A stretch of 18,081 nt of DNA from JAJRXG01 sp047634015 (lineage in GTDB: Bacteria > Bacteroidota > Bacteroidia > Chitinophagales > Saprospiraceae). Under the pieces are notes generated by a model. That model had not been told where the DNA came from. It saw only the letters and a program-made list of their open reading frames with translations, and did no database searches. The DNA is taken from assembly GCA_047634015.1 (NCBI GenBank), contig JBLIDB010000088.1:1-18081 (forward strand). The letters are read 5' to 3'. Positions 18,045 through 18,081 of the stretch are shown here, in pieces. Each line of letters opens with the position of its first letter. Within the stretch, counting starts at the first letter, position 1. A program made the position numbers and the translations under genes.

Positions 18045-18081
18045 ACGACTTTAAATTTTGGTTATATAAAAATTTTCTTGA
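18045..18081 (-). other. Start of the susC leader, cut by the window edge
   Basis: Only 37 bases upstream of the susC start are visible. They are AT-rich and contain neither a Bacteroidota -7 element (TAnnTTTG) nor a clear Shine-Dalgarno sequence. The promoter must lie beyond the right edge, or the gene is part of a longer transcript. Confidence 0.5.

Overview
The window looks like a chromosome segment of an AT-rich Bacteroidota bacterium, probably of the Saprospiria/Cytophagia type. The reasons are an adjacent SusC/SusD pair, many lipoprotein signal peptides, a type IX secretion (T9SS) type B C-terminal domain, and the absence of obvious Shine-Dalgarno sequences. The species assignment is inference; no rRNA or tRNA gene is visible.

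Layout. Positions 1-774 (+) hold the 3' part of an IS5-family transposase gene, cut by the left window edge and broken by two frameshifts. One is an extra AAAGG unit at 231-245 and the other lies in an A-run at 668-673. Positions 775-955 are a short non-coding gap. From 956 to 18044 every gene lies on the minus strand, so the order of transcription is right to left: a SusC-like TonB-dependent outer-membrane transporter (18044-15093), its SusD-like surface lipoprotein (15065-13497), a perfect 12-bp hairpin with a T-tract (13471-13439), a giant FG-GAP/VCBS + ASPIC/UnbV lipoprotein (13430-10131), a small uncharacterised lipoprotein (10144-9542), a second giant FG-GAP lipoprotein (about 9540-6217), a secreted T9SS type B protein (6187-4259) and a third giant FG-GAP lipoprotein (4252-956). 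Genes downstream of the hairpin are separated by at most 29 bp or overlap, so they look like one operon.

How the genes may work together. SusC and SusD form an outer-membrane nutrient uptake pair. The three ~1100-residue lipoproteins share one architecture: an N-terminal group of FG-GAP repeats with Asp-rich calcium-type loops, a central ASPIC/UnbV domain, and a second group of FG-GAP repeats. They are probably envelope-exposed binding proteins. The T9SS protein would be exported to the cell surface by a different route. No glycoside hydrolase, peptidase, sulfatase, sigma factor or anti-sigma factor is encoded in the window, so the substrate cannot be read from the sequence. The hairpin between susD and the first FG-GAP gene leaves almost no room for a promoter, which suggests that SusC/SusD are made in excess over the downstream proteins by partial termination. 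The most interesting unit is the combination of SusCD, three paralogous double FG-GAP lipoproteins, an unknown 200-residue lipoprotein and a T9SS client.
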